Part shown: positions 17,954 through 31,498 of the stretch, piece by piece
How the letters are laid out: the number at the start of each line of letters is the position of its first letter
Numbering within the stretch: the first letter of the stretch is position 1
Source of the DNA: Brugia malayi
Taxonomy: Eukaryota > Nematoda > Chromadorea > Rhabditida > Onchocercidae
Direction: 5' to 3'
Length of the DNA stretch: 64,000 nucleotides
NCBI RefSeq assembly: GCF_000002995.4
Contig: NW_025062288.1
Location: 40,560 to 104,559, forward strand
Program-made: the position numbers and the translations under genes
The notes under the pieces: model-generated
The model's input: the letters and a program-made list of their open reading frames with translations, nothing else
Told to the model about the DNA's origin: nothing
Database searches by the model: none

Positions 17954-18158
17954 GGAGACATAGCAATAAGAATAGTAAGAAGAGAGCCGAGTGTTCAGGT
18001 TACAGTATGTGATATAAATCAAAACATGCTAAGTAGAGGACGTAATAAAGCCATAAACTCAAATCAGCTTAATTTTAATTGGGTGTGTGCAAACGCAGAA
18101 AGTTTGCCATTTGAAGACTCTGAGTTCGACTGTTGCACAATAGCTTTTGGTATTCGGA
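17954..18158 (+). pseudogene. ubiE: Demethylmenaquinone/ubiquinone methyltransferase UbiE fragment
   Basis: UbiE is the SAM-dependent C-methyltransferase of ubiquinone synthesis. The frame gives [50 protein letters not shown] and CCTIAFGIR. These are the acidic SAM-binding loop (TVCDIN), the A-E-LPF motif and the FGIRN signature of the family. About 67 of 230-250 residues remain. The glycine-rich loop and the C-terminus are lost. It ends in host-like sequence at about 18,159. Confidence 0.88.
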
Positions 18159-19110
18159 TCCTCTCAGAGTCGTCACTAGAGACCGTCTTTCCAGCCCATC
18201 ATTACGTGCATATTCAAAGCTACCCATAGTAACAGTCTTCTTAATTCTGCTCTTTCATTCACTAAATTTACTAGGTCACTACCCCCTCCCCTTCTCCCCC
18301 CCCCCCCAAAACCAGGTGTCCCTCTCGCAACTGTCTTCACTGGTGCTATTGATATCTTCTTTATATATGTATTAAATATCTTCTTTATATCGGGCAAACA
18401 AATAGTAATGTGTGGATCAAAACAACCAGGTCTAAGCAGTGCATTACGAAACCTCCATAAATTTTAAAATAGTGCGTAACTTTAATTTTAGTACTTAATA
18501 ATCTCTCTATATTGCATTACAGTCAAGAAAAATAAACACTGAATACCTTTTCTACAGTCTTACAATTTAATTTTCTAATAAAATGCTAGATTTTCAGTAG
18601 AAAAATCCGGTAAAGGCACAATTTTTTATTGTGCTTTAAGTAAATATACTTTTAACGTTATTATTAATCTGTTACGATATTAAACAGATATTTTCTAAAA
18701 AAAAAATGAACAAATACGAAATTTTACAAGTTTCTATAAAAAGTATTACATAGATTGAAGAATACTGAGAATACGCTATAAGTACTAGATCAGAGTCAAC
18801 TAAACGTAGAAGATAAAGTTGAACAAATGGGTCTTCTAGAAGAAAATTAGACATGAGACTATCTCCCACAATATAATAAAAGAATCATTAGCATAAACAC
18901 GTACTCCTAGTAACAAAAAGAAAGGTGATAGTTGACAGCTAAAGTTAATAGAGAGGATGCATAAAAGCAACAGTGCTATTTCCATTGACCGTAAAATCCT
19001 TTGTCCAAAGTTAAAATTGAGTGCCAAAATTTACGGAGGCTATCTCAATCTGAACCCAGTAGCTTAGAAAAACTAAAAGAACTTTTTTTTTTTTTTTTTT
19101 TTTTTGCTGA
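18159..19110. other. Host-like spacer with C-tract and poly-T
   Basis: No gene seen. A pyrimidine-rich stretch ends in a run of 12 C at 18,296-18,307, and a run of 23 T lies at 19,083-19,105. Short frames here have no family resemblance. Confidence 0.5.
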
Positions 19111-19302
19111 CTTAGTCAAACTCATTCGTGCAGTAGTTTCTATAAAATCGCAGCAAAAGAAATATTTCCTAAGTTAGGCAAATTTTTCAGCGACAATATA
19201 GATAGAATAATTGAAAAACAGAAGAAAGACAAGGTTACTAATACACAGAAGATTACTACTCAAAGCAGATTGAACTTGGCTCATTATGCTTGCAGCAAAT
19301 AG
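19111..19302 (+). pseudogene. Unidentified short frame after poly-T
   Basis: Sixty-three codons between a TGA and a TAG, with the lysine-rich, amphipathic part FPKLGKFFSDNIDRIIEKQK followed by KDKVTNTQKITTQSRLNLAH. The composition is protein-like and could be another Wolbachia remnant; I do not recognise it. Confidence 0.25.
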
Positions 19303-19639
19303 GTTTTACGTCACACCATGCATACTTCTTATCAGCACCTATATCTGATTTCTGTTATGGTTTAGTTTTACTTTTGGTTCGGTGGTCATCAAATTTATCA
19401 AAGATGTCTATAAGCAGCTCATTTACAAGGTACAATCATGTGTGAAACTCAACGGAAAGAATGATTGGAACATGCAGGAAATTTACTGAGTTTATTCAAC
19501 CATACATAAAAGAGAAACTCATTGTAAAGGTCAAAGTTAATGCAAGGATCAACAGTGTTGAGAATCTGCACTTCATTTTCAATAAAGTGAATCTTCCCTC
19601 TCCTTTAGAGAAGGCAGATACATTTAGTCCATTGATATT
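19303..19639. other. Spacer with a signal-peptide-like minus-strand frame
   Basis: On the minus strand an ATG at 19,576 gives MKCRFSTLLILALTLTFTMS, a convincing hydrophobic leader, ending at a stop within 10 further codons. It may be the decayed start of a secreted or membrane protein. No family can be given. Confidence 0.25.
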
Positions 19640-21343
19640 TAAAATTATTAAAACTTATTTTAATAATTACACTGGCCAAATGACCACAATGTATGCAACC
19701 ACTACCTATGCAATGCACACAAATTAATCAATTAAGTTCAAAATATCCCACGATGTATGTGACCAGTACCTATGCAATGCACACAAATTAATCAATTAAG
19801 TTCAAAATATCCATTTTTTTTTTAATTAATTGATATTTTTCAAAATTTTAACATTTATTTAAAACTAGTTTTTGATATTTACTACTATTTATTTTGTAGA
19901 TTAATATGCAAAATTCTAATAAATTAATGAATTTTCATAAAATTTGACACTTAAATTTGAAATAAAAATTAACTTCAATTGTAAGAATGAATTAAAACCC
20001 TGATAAATTAAATATTTAATCAATCCCGCTAGTCGAATATTGATTGAAACTTAATTATTAAAGTTTATTTAGTTATTTATGCTGATCAAATGAGCAACCG
20101 TAGATGACCAGCACCTGTGCAATGCATACAAATTAATCAAATAAGTTCAAAATAACCATTTTTTTTCAATGAATTGATATTTTTCAATATTTTAACATTT
20201 ATTTAAAACTAGTTTTTGATATTTACTACTATTTATTTTGTAGATTAATATGCAAAATTCTAATAAATTAATGAATTTTCATAAAATTTGACGCTTAAAT
20301 TTGAAATAAAAATTAATTTCAATTGTAAGAGTGAATTAGAACAGTGGCAAATTAAAAATTTAATTAATTTTGCTTCTAAAATATCATTCAGAACTCAATT
20401 TCTAAACTTGATTTTATTATTTTTGCTGGTCAAATGACCACGATGTATGCGACCAGTACCTATGCAATGCACACAAATTAATCAATTAAGTTCAAAATAT
20501 CCATTTTTTTTTTTAATTAATTGATATTTTTCAAAATTTTAACATTTATTTAAAACTAGCTTTTGATATTTACCACAATTTATTTTGTAGATTAATATGC
20601 AAAATTCTAGTAAATTAATGAATTTTCATAAAATTTAAATTTTAAATTTGAAATAAAAATGAATTATATTTGTGAGAATGAATTAAAACCGTCAAAAATC
20701 GAAAATTAAAATAGTTTTGCTAATTAATACTGATTAAAACTTAATTATTAAAGTTTATTTTAATATTTCTGCTGGTCAAATGACCACTATGTATGCGACC
20801 AGTACCTGTGCAATGAACACAAATTTAATCAATTGACTTCAAAATAACTAATTTAATGAAATATATATTTTAGCAGTTTTACATTTAATTAATGTAAAAT
20901 TTGATATTACTAGGAATTATAGAAAAAAAGTCTAATATACAAAAAAGGTTTTGATTCATTGCAAATCATTAAACTTTCATAAAATTCTATCTTAAGATTT
21001 CAAACAAAAATTAATTTTAGCTGCAGAAATGAATTAAATCTACGACAAATTAAAAATCTTATTAATTTTGTTTCTCAAATATTAAAAAAAGCTTAGTTAT
21101 TGAAGTATATTTTCTTATTTATGTTGTCAATTGACCACACCGTAACTGACCGTTATCCATGCAACGCATAAAATTAATCAATTGAGTTCAAAATAACTAA
21201 TTTTTTTAATGAATTGATAATTTTTAATAGTTTTAACATTTAATTAAAATCAAAATTGATAAAACTAGAAAATATTTTCCCGTTCAATATATAAAAACTC
21301 TTGCAAATTATAAAATTTTCACCAGAATCAATTTTTAGATTTG

Positions 21344-21400
21344 AAATAATGCTTAAGCCTAAGCCTAAGTATACCTTAAGCCAAAGCCTAAGCATTATTT
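21344..21400. repeat. Telomere-like island in satellite unit (GCCTAA orientation)
   Basis: Degenerate GCCTAA copies (the complement of TTAGGC) in two short groups separated by GTATACC. The island is bounded by AAATAATGCTTA on the left and TAAGCATTATTT on the right, a 12-bp inverted repeat. Confidence 0.9.
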
Positions 21401-21632
21401 TATTATTTAAGATGTCAAATGACCACAATGTGTGTGACCAGTATCTATGCAACGCTTATAAATTAATCAACTAAGTTCAAAATATCTAACTTTTTTTAAT
21501 GAATTGATATTTTTTAATAGTTTCAACATTTAATTAAAATGAAAATTGAGAAAACTAGAAATTATTTTCCCGTTTAATATACAAAAACTGTTGCAAATTA
21601 TAAAATTTTCACCAAAATTGATTTTTAGATTT

Positions 21633-21690
21633 GAAATAATGCTTAAGCCTAAGCCTAAGTATACCCTAAGCCTAAGCCTAAGCATTATTT
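21633..21690. repeat. Telomere-like island in satellite unit (GCCTAA orientation)
   Basis: Second forward-oriented island, with the same inverted flanks and the same central GTATACCC; it follows the first by about 290 bases, one satellite unit. Confidence 0.9.
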
Positions 21691-22645
21691 TATTATTTAA
21701 GATGTCAAATGACAACAATGTATGTGACCAGTTCCCGCACTATGCGTATGTAATAATCAATTTTTTTTTTTATTAAATGATATTTTTTAATACTTTTAAC
21801 ATCCTTTGAAATTAAATTTTGATAATAGTAGGACTTCTTACCTAGTTTAGTATGCAAAACACCCGTACAAATTATGGGATTTTTATAAATGTATTATTTA
21901 AATTTGAAATATAAATTAATTTCAATCGTAAGAATGAATTAAAATCGTGAAAAATTAAAAATTTAATTAATTTTGCTAATAAAATATTGATTAAAACTTA
22001 ATTTCTAAAGTTTATTTTATTATTTTTGCTTGTCAAATGACCACGCTGTGTGTGACCAGTACCTTGCAACGCATAAAATTCAATCAATTAAGTACAAAAT
22101 ATCTATTTCTTTAATGATTTGAGATTTTTTAATACTTTAAATTTAATTAAAATTAGTTTTTGATGATTTGATATTATTTAATATTTTAACATTATAATGA
22201 TTTGATATTATTTAATATTTTAACATTTAATTAAGATTAAATTTGATAATAGCAGGGTTTTTTCCCAGTTTATTACGCAAAAATTCTTACAAATTATAGA
22301 ATTTTCGCAAAAATCAATTTTAAATTTGAATTAAAAATTAGCATTAAATGCAAAAATGAATTAGATCGATGACTAATTAAAAATTTTATTATTTTCGCAA
22401 CTGAAATTTTAATCAAAACTCAATTTCTAAACTTGATTTTATTATTTTTGCTGGTCAAACGACCACAATGTATGTGACCAGTATCCATGCAATGCATGTA
22501 AATTAATCAATTAAGTTCAAAATATCTATTTGTTTTAAGGAATTGAAATTTTTCAATATTTTGTCATTTAATTCAAATTACTTTTTGATATTGCTAGAAT
22601 TTATTTTATAGATTAATATGCAAAATTCTAATAAATTCATAAATT

Positions 22646-23519
22646 TTATGCGTTGCATACGTACCAGTCACTTACGGTGTGGTCAATTGACACATAAATA
22701 AGAAAATAAACTTTAATAACTTAGTTTTTTTTTTAATATTCGAGAAGTGAAATTAATAAGATTTTTAATTTGTCGTAGATTAAATTCATTTCTGCAGCTA
22801 AAATTAATTTTCATTTGAAATCTCAAGATCAAATTTTATGAAAATTTTATGATTTGCAATGAATCAAAACATTTTTTGTATGTTAGACTACGAAAAAATT
22901 TCTAGTAATAACAAATTTTAATTAAATGTTAAAACTGTTAAAAAAAAAATATATATATATATATATTCATTAAAAAAGTTAGATATTTTGAGCTTAAATG
23001 ATTAATTTATATGCATTGCAAGGGTACTGGTCATTTACAGTTGGTGAATTGATCAGCATAAATAATTAAGCAAACTTTAAAAGTTAAGTTTTAATCAATA
23101 TTTGGTTAGCAAAATTAATTAAATTTTCAATTCGTGACGGTTTTAATTCATTCTTACAATTAAAATCAATTTTTATTCCAAATTTAAATATCAAAATTTA
23201 ACAAAATTCAATATTTTTTTAAGGTTTCGTATAATGAATTATAAAATAAATTCCAGTAATGTCAAAAATTTATTTTAATTAAGTGCTAAAATATTTAAAA
23301 ATATCAATTCTTTAAAAAAAATAGATATTTTGAACTTAATTGATTAATTTACAAGCGTTGCATAGATACTGGTCAAAAACAATTAAATAAATTTTAATTT
23401 TTAAATTCTGATTAAAATTTCAGTTGTGAAAATAATAAAATTTTTAATTAGTCATAGACCTAACTCATTTTTACAATTAATGCTAATTTTTATTTCAAAT
23501 TAAAAATTGATTTTTGTAA
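22646..23519 (-). repeat. Satellite array, reverse-oriented, outside the higher-order repeat
   Basis: At about 22,645 the core switches to its reverse complement (GTACTGGTC...TGGTCAATTGA). The switch falls inside a spacer (AAATTCATAAATTTTATGCG), not at a core. Two to three units precede the first higher-order copy. An (AT)n tract lies at 22,950-22,966. Confidence 0.85.
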
Positions 23520-26500
23520 AAATCCTATAATTTGTAAGAATTTTTGCATAATAAACTGGAAAACAAACCCTACTATTATCAAATTTAATCTTAATTAAAT
23601 GTTAAAAAATTAAGAAATATCAAAACATTAAAAAAATAGGTATTTTGAACATAATTCATAAGCGTTGAATAGTACTGGTCACATACATCGCGGTAATTTG
23701 ACATTTTAAATAATAAAAAAGTGCTTAGGCTTAGGCTTAGGGTATATTTAGGCTTAGGCTTAAGCATTATTTCAAATCTAAAAATTGATTTTGGTGAAAA
23801 TTTTATAATTTGCAACAGTTTTTGTATATTAAACGAGGAAATAATTTCTAGTTTTATCAATTTTGATTTTAATTAAATGTTAAAATATCGAAAATCATCA
23901 ATTAATTAAAATAAAATGGATATTTTGAACTTAATTGATTAATTTGTGTGCATTGCATAGGTACTGGTCGCATACATTGTGGTCATTTGACCAGCATAAA
24001 TATTTGAATAAACTTTAATAATTAAGTTTTAATCAATATTTGATTAGCAAAACTAATTAAATTTTAAATTAGTGACGGTTTTAATTCATTCTCACAATTA
24101 TAATAAATTTTTATTTCAAAAAATCTGGATTTTGTGAAACATATTAATCTACAAAATAAATTCTAGCAATATCAAAAAGTAATTTTAAATAATTGTTAAA
24201 ATATTAAAAAATAACAAATCATTAAAAAAATAGATATTTTGTACTTAATTGATTGAATTTTATGCGTTGCAAGGTACTGGTCACACACACCGTGGTCATT
24301 TGACCAGCAAAAATAATAAAATAAACTTTAGAAATTAATTAAATTTTTAATTTTTCACGATTTTAATTCATTCTTACAATTAAAATTAATTTATATTTCA
24401 AATTTAAATAATACAATTATAAAAATCCCATAATTTGTACGGGTATTTGCATACTGAACTAGGTAAGAATTCCTACTATTATCAAAATTTAATTTCAAAG
24501 GATGTTAAAGTATTAAAAAAAAATCATTTAATAAAAAAAAAAAATTGATGATTATATACGCATAGTGCGGGAACTGTCACATACATTGTGGTCATTTGAC
24601 ATCTTAAATAATAAAATAATGCTTAGGCTTTGGCTTAAGGTATACTTAGGCTTAGGCTTAAGCATTATTTCAAATCTAAAAATTGATTCTGGTGAAAATT
24701 TTATAATTTGCAAGAGTTTTTATATATTGAACGGGAAAATATTTTCTAGTTTTATCAATTTTGATTTTAATTAAATGTTAAAACTATTAAAAATTATCAA
24801 TTCATTAAAAAAAATTAGTTATTTTGAACTCAATTGATTAATTTTATGCGTTGCATGGATAACGGTCAGTTACGGTGTGGTCAATTGACAACATAAATAA
24901 GAAAATATACTTCAATAACTAAGCTTTTTTTAATATTTGAGAAACAAAATTAATAAGATTTTTAATTTGTCGTAGATTTAATTCATTTCTGCAGCTAAAA
25001 TTAATTTTTGTTTGAAATCTTAAGATAGAATTTTATGAAAGTTTAATGATTTGCAATGAATCAAAACCTTTTTTGTATATTAGACTTTTTTTCTATAATT
25101 CCTAGTAATATCAAATTTTACATTAATTAAATGTAAAACTGCTAAAATATATATTTCATTAAATTAGTTATTTTGAAGTCAATTGATTAAATTTGTGTTC
25201 ATTGCACAGGTACTGGTCGCATACATAGTGGTCATTTGACCAGCAGAAATATTAAAATAAACTTTAATAATTAAGTTTTAATCAGTATTTATTTAGCAAA
25301 ACTATTTTAATTTTCGATTTTTGACGGTTTTAATTCATTCTCACAATTATAATTCATTTTTATTTCAAATTTAAAATTTAAATTTTATGAAAATTCATTA
25401 ATTTACTAGAATTTTGCATATTAATCTACAAAATAAATTGTAGTAAATATCAAAAGCCAGTTTTAAATAAATGTTAAAATTTTGAAAAATATCAATTAAT
25501 TAAAAAAAAAAATGGATATTTTGAACTTAATTGATTAATTTGTGTGCATTGCATAGGTACTGGTCACATACATCGTGGTCATTTGATCAGCATAAATAAT
25601 TAAATAAACTTTAAGAATTGAGTTTTGATTAAAATTTCACTCGCGAAAATAATAAAATTTTTAATTAGTCATAGATCTAATTCATTTTTACAATTAATGC
25701 TAATTTTTCATTCAAATTTAAAATTGCTTTTTGTGAAAATGCTATAATTTGTAAGAATTTTTGCATAATAAACTGGGAAATAAACCATACTATTATCAAA
25801 TTTAATCTTAATTAAATGTTAAAAAATTAAGAAATATCAAATCATTAAAAAAATAGATCATTTTGAACTTAATTAATTATAAGCGTTGAATAGTATTGAT
25901 CACATACATCGTGGTCATTTGACATTTTAAATAATAAAAAATGCTTAGGCTTAGGCTTAGGCTTAAGCATTATTTCAAATCTAAAAATTGATTTTGGTGA
26001 AAATTTTATAATTTGCAAGAGTTTTTGTATATTAAACGTGGAAATAACTTCTAGTTTTATCAATTTTGATTTTAATTAAATGTTAAAACTATTAAAAAAT
26101 ATCAATTAATTAAAAAAAAATGGATATTTTGAACTTAATTGATTAATTTGTGTGCATTGCATAGGTACTGATCGCATACATTGTGATCATTTGAACAGCA
26201 AAAATAATAAAATCAAGTTTAGAAATTGAGTTCTGAATGATATTTTAGGAGCAAAATTAATTAAATTTTTAATTTGCCACTGTTCTAATTCATTCTTACA
26301 ATTGAAATTAATTTTTATTTCAAATTTAAATAATACATTTACAAAAATCCCATAATTTATACGGGTATTTGCATATAAAACTAGGTAAGAAGTTCTACTA
26401 TTATCAAAATTTAATTTCAAAGGATGTTAAAACTATTAAAAAATATCATTTAATAAAAAAAAAAAAAATAATTATTATATACGCATAGTGCGGGAACTGG

Positions 26501-29500
26501 CCACATACATTGTTATCATTTGACATCTTAAATAATAAAATAATGCTTAGGCTTAGGCTTAGGGTATACTTAGGCTTAGGCTTAAGCATTATTTCAAATC
26601 TAAAAATCTATTTTGGTGAAAATTTTATAATTTGCAACAGTTTCTGTATATTAAACGAGGAAATAATTTCTAGTTTTATCAATTTTGATTTTCATTAAAT
26701 GTTAAAATATCGAAAATCATCAATTAATTAAAATAAAATGGATATTTTGAACTTAATTGATTAATTTGTGTGCATTGCATAGGTACTGGTCGCATACATT
26801 GTGGTCATTTGATCAGCATAAATAATTAAATAAACTTTAAGAATTGAGTTTTGATTAAAGTTTCACTTGTGAAAATAATAAAATTTTTAATTAGTCATAG
26901 ATCTAATTCATTTTTACAATTAATGCTAATTTTAATCCAAATTTAAAATTGATTTTTATGAAAATTCAATAATTTGTCAACTTAATTGATTTATTTGTGT
27001 GCATTGCATAGGTACTGGTCATTTACGGTGTGGTCAATTGACAACATAAATATGAAAATAAATTTCAATAACTAAGCTTTTTTTAATATTTGAGAAGCAA
27101 AATTAATAAGATTTTTAATAATTTGTCGTAGATTTAATTCATTTCTGCAGCTAAAATTAATTTTTGTTTGAAATTTTAAGATCGAATTTTATGAAAATTT
27201 TATGATTTGCAATGAATCAAAGCCTTTTTTGTACAATAGACTACGAAATAATTTCTAGTAATATCAAATTTCACTTTAATTAAATGTTAAAACTGTTAAA
27301 AAAATATATATTCATTAAAAAAAGTTAGATATTTCGAGCTTAATTGATCAATTTATATGCATTGCATAGGTACTGGTTATTTACGACTGGTCATTTGATC
27401 GGCATAAATAATTAAATAATCATTCAAAATTAGGTTTTAAACAATGTTTTATTTGCAAAATTATTTAAATTTTTAACTTGCCACTGTTCTAAATCATTCT
27501 TACAATTGAAATTAATTTTTATTTCAAATCTAAATATCAAATTTTATGAAAATTCAATAATTTGTCAGAGTTTTGTATATTAAACTATAAAATAAATTCT
27601 AGCAATATCAAAAACTGATTTTATTTAAATGTTAAAGTATTAAAAAAAAATCAAATCATTAAAAAAATTAGATAATTTGAACTTGATTGATTAGTTTATA
27701 AGCGTTGCATAGGTACTGGTCAGTCACGGTGTGGTCAATTGGTCAGCATAAAATATTAAAAAAAACTTTAAAAAATAACTTTTAATCAACATTTTATTAG
27801 CAAAATTAATTAAATTCTTTGTTTGTCACGGTTTTATTTCATTCTTACAATTGTAATTAATTTATTTTCCAAATTTAAATACCATAATTTAAGAAAATTG
27901 TGCAATTTGTAAAAGTTTTTGCATAATAAACTATGAAATAAATGCCGGTGTTGTCAAATTTCAATTTAATTAAAATGTTAAAACTATTAAAAAATATCAA
28001 TTCGTAAAGAAAATTTTGAGCTTAATTGACTAATTTATAAGCGTTGCATGGGTACTGGTCATTTATGGTGTGGTCAATTGGCAACATAAATAATAAAATA
28101 AACTTTAATAATTAAGCTTTAATCAATTTTTTATTAGCAAAATTAATTAAATTTTTAATTAATGACGGCTTTAATTCATTCGTACAGTTAGAATTAATTT
28201 TTATTTCTATTTTAAGTATCAAAATATAGGAAATTTGTACAATTTTGCGAAATGAATACATGTATTGTCAGAATTTATTTTAATTATACGTTAAAATATT
28301 TTTAAATATCAATTCTTAAAAAAAAAAAAAAGTGGTATTTTGAACTTAATTGATTAATTTGTGTGCATTGCATAGGTACTGGTCACGTACCTCGTGGTCA
28401 TTTGATCAGCATAAATAATTAAATAAACTTTAAGAATTGAGTTTTGATTAAAATTTCACTGGCGAAAATAATAAAATTTTTAATTAGTCATAGATCTAAT
28501 TCATTTTTACAATTGATGCTAATTTTTAATTTAAATTTAAAATTGATTTTTATGAAAATCCTATAATTTGTAAGAATTTTTGCATAATAAACTGGAAAAT
28601 AAACCCTACTATTATCAAATTTAATCTTAATTAAATGTTAAAAAATTAAGAAATATCAAAACATTAAAAAAATAGATATTTTGAGCTTAATTAATTTATA
28701 AGCGTTGAATAGTACTGGTCACATACATCGCGGTCATTTGACATTTTAAATAATAAAAAAATGCTTAGGCTTAGGCTTAGGGTGTACTTAGGCTTAGGTT
28801 TAAGCATTATTTCAAATCTAAAAATTGATTTTGGTGAAAATTTTATAATTTGCAAGAGTTTTTGTATATTAAACGTGGAAATAACTTCTAGTTTTATCAA
28901 TTTTGATTTTAATTAAATGTTAAAACTATTAAAAAATATCAATTAATTAAAAAAAAATGGATATTTTGAACTTAATTGATTAATTTGTGTGCATTGCATA
29001 GGTACTGATCGCATACATTGTGATCATTTGAACAGCAAAAATAATAAAATCAAGTTTAGAAATTGAGTTCTGAATGATATTTTAGGAGCAAAATTAATTA
29101 AATTTTTAATTTGCCACTGTTCTAATTCATTCTTACAATTGAAATTAATTTTTATTTCAAATTTAAATAATACATTTACAAAAATCCCATAATTTATACG
29201 GGTATTTGCATATAAAACTAGGTAAGAAGTTCTACTATTATCAAAATTTAATTTCAAAGGATGTTAAAACTATTAAAAAATATCATTTAATAAAAAAAAA
29301 AAAATAATTATTATATACGCATAGTGCGGGAACTGGCCACATACATTGTTATCATTTGACATCTTAAATAATAAAATAATGCTTAGGCTTAGGCTTAGGG
29401 TATACTTAGGCTTAGGCTTAAGCATTATTTCAAATCTAAAAATCTATTTTGGTGAAAATTTTATAATTTGCAACAGTTTCTGTATATTAAACGAGGAAAT

Positions 29501-31498
29501 AATTTCTAGTTTTATCAATTTTGATTTTCATTAAATGTTAAAATATCGAAAATCATCAATTAATTAAAATGAAATGGATATTTTGAACTTAATTGATTAA
29601 TTTGTGTGCATTTCATAGGTACTGGTCATTTACGGTGTGGGCAATTGACAACATAAATAAGAAAATAAACTTTAATAACTATGTCTTTTTTAATATTCGA
29701 GAAGTGATATTAATAAGATTTTTAATTTGTCGTAGATTTAATTCATTTCTGCAGCTAAAATTAATTTTTGTTTGAAAGCTTAAGATAGAATTTTATGAAA
29801 GTTTTATGATTTGCAATGAATCAAAACCTTTTTTGTATATTAGACTTTTTTCTATAATTCCTAGTAATATCAAATTTTACTTTAATTAAATGTTAAAACT
29901 GTTAAAAAATATATATTCATTAAAAAAAGTTAGATATTTCGAGCTTAATTGATCAATTTATATGCATTGCATAGGTACTGGTCATTTACGGTTGCTCATT
30001 TGATCAGCATAAATAACTAAATAAACTTTAAAAATTAAGTTTCAATCAATATTCGACTAGCGAAATTGATTAAATTTTTAATTTATCACGGTTTTAATTC
30101 ATTCCTACAATTCAAATTAATTTTTATTTCAAATTTAAATATCAAATTCTGTGAAAATTTAATGATTAATTAGAGTTTTGTATATTAAACAGTAAGATGA
30201 ATCCCTGTATTGTCAAAATTTATTTTAATTAAATGTTAAAATATTATAAATATCAATTCTTTAAAAAAAAAAAAATAGATAATTTGAGCTTAGTTGATTA
30301 ATTTATGAGCGTTCCATAGTACTGGTTATTTACGGTGTAGTCATTTGACCAACATTAATAATAAAATAAGCTTTAATAATTAACTTTTAATCGATATTTT
30401 ATTAGCAAAATTAATTAAAATCTTTATTTGTCATGGGTTTATTTCATTCTTACAATTATAATTAATTTTTTTTCCAAATTTAAATACCATAATTTATGAA
30501 AATTGTATAATTTTTGAAAGTTTTGGTATATTAAACTATGAAATAAATTCCGGCATTGCCAAATTTCACTTTAATTAAATGTTAAAACTATTAAAAAATA
30601 TCAATTCGTAAAGAAAATTAGATATTTTGAGCTTAATTGATTAATTTATAAGCGTTGCATGGGTACTGGTCACATACATTGTGGTCATTTGATCAGCATA
30701 AATAATTAAATAATGCTTAGGCTTAGGCTTAGGGTGTACTTAGGCTTAGGCTTAGGGTATACTTAGGCTTAGGCTTAAGCATTATTTCAAATCTAAAAAT
30801 TAATTTTGGTGAAAATTTTATAATTTGCAACAGTTTTTGTATATTAAACGAGGAAATAATTTCTAGTTTTATCAATTTTGATTTTAATTAAATGTTAAAA
30901 TATCGAAAATCATCAATTAATTAAAATAAAATGGATATTTTGAACTTAATTGATTAATTTGTGTGCATTGCATAGGTACTGGTCGCATACATTGTGGTCA
31001 TTTGACCAGCATAAATATTTAAATAAACTTTTATAATTAAGTTTTAATCAATATTTGATTAGCAAAACGAATTCAATTTTAAATTAGTGACGGTTTTAAT
31101 TCATTCTCACAATTAAAATTAATTTTTATTTCAAATTTAAATATCAAATTTTATGAATATTCAATGATTTATAAGGGTTTTGTATATTAAACTGTAAAAT
31201 GAATCCCTGTATTGTCAAAATTTAATTTAATTAAATGTTAAAATATTTAAAAATATCAATTCTTTAAAAAAAAAATAGATATTTTGAATTAATTGATTAA
31301 TTTATAAGCGTTGCATAGATACTGGTCACATACATTGTGGTCATTTGATCAGCATAAATAATTAAATAAACTTTAAGAATTGAGTTTTGATTAAAATTTC
31401 ACTTGTGAAAATAATAAAATTTTTAATTAGTCATAGATCTAATTCATTTTTACAATTAATGCTAATTTTTAATTCAAATTTAAAATTGATTTTTATGA
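23520..31498 (-). repeat. Higher-order satellite repeat, copy 1 (7.98 kb)
   Basis: This block recurs at an offset of 7,979-7,980 bases (for example 23,591 with 31,570; 29,593 with 37,573). Across most of its length the copies differ only in poly-A lengths. It consists of about 24 satellite units in reverse orientation. Telomere-like islands lie near 23,720, 24,620, 25,942, 26,541, 28,761, 29,378 and 30,712. An internal segment of about 1.2 kb (25,590-26,785) recurs at 28,400-29,615, offset about 2,836, near-identical over 25,975-26,745. Open frames here are by-products of the repeats. Confidence 0.93.
30708..30788. repeat. Longest telomere-like island, copy 1
   Basis: Three groups of TTAGGC copies separated by GGTGTAC and GGTATAC, inside AATAATGCTTA/TAAGCATTATT flanks. 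Other islands have two groups or one, so this one looks like an expansion. Confidence 0.9.

Larger units (their letters stand above)
19640..22645 (+). repeat. Satellite array, forward-oriented half
   Basis: About nine tandem units of roughly 285-425 bp. Each carries the core TGGTCAAATGACCA (or a decayed form), GTATGTGACCAGTACC, TGCAATGCA and AATTAATCAATTAAGTTCAA, followed by about 240 bp of A/T-rich spacer. Cores lie near 19,690, 19,760 (a partial tandem copy), 20,090, 20,440, 20,790, 21,140, 21,425, 21,715, 22,040 and 22,460. Two units carry telomere-like islands. The order of units mirrors, in reverse complement, that of about 23.6-25.6 kb. Confidence 0.92.

Noticed and set aside
1..19302. 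A Wolbachia contig mis-joined into the nematode assembly
   Set aside because: The gene pieces are truncated, frameshifted and interleaved with host satellite and host-like DNA, and living Wolbachia keep these genes intact. Nuclear copies are the simpler reading, though joins should be confirmed by reads.
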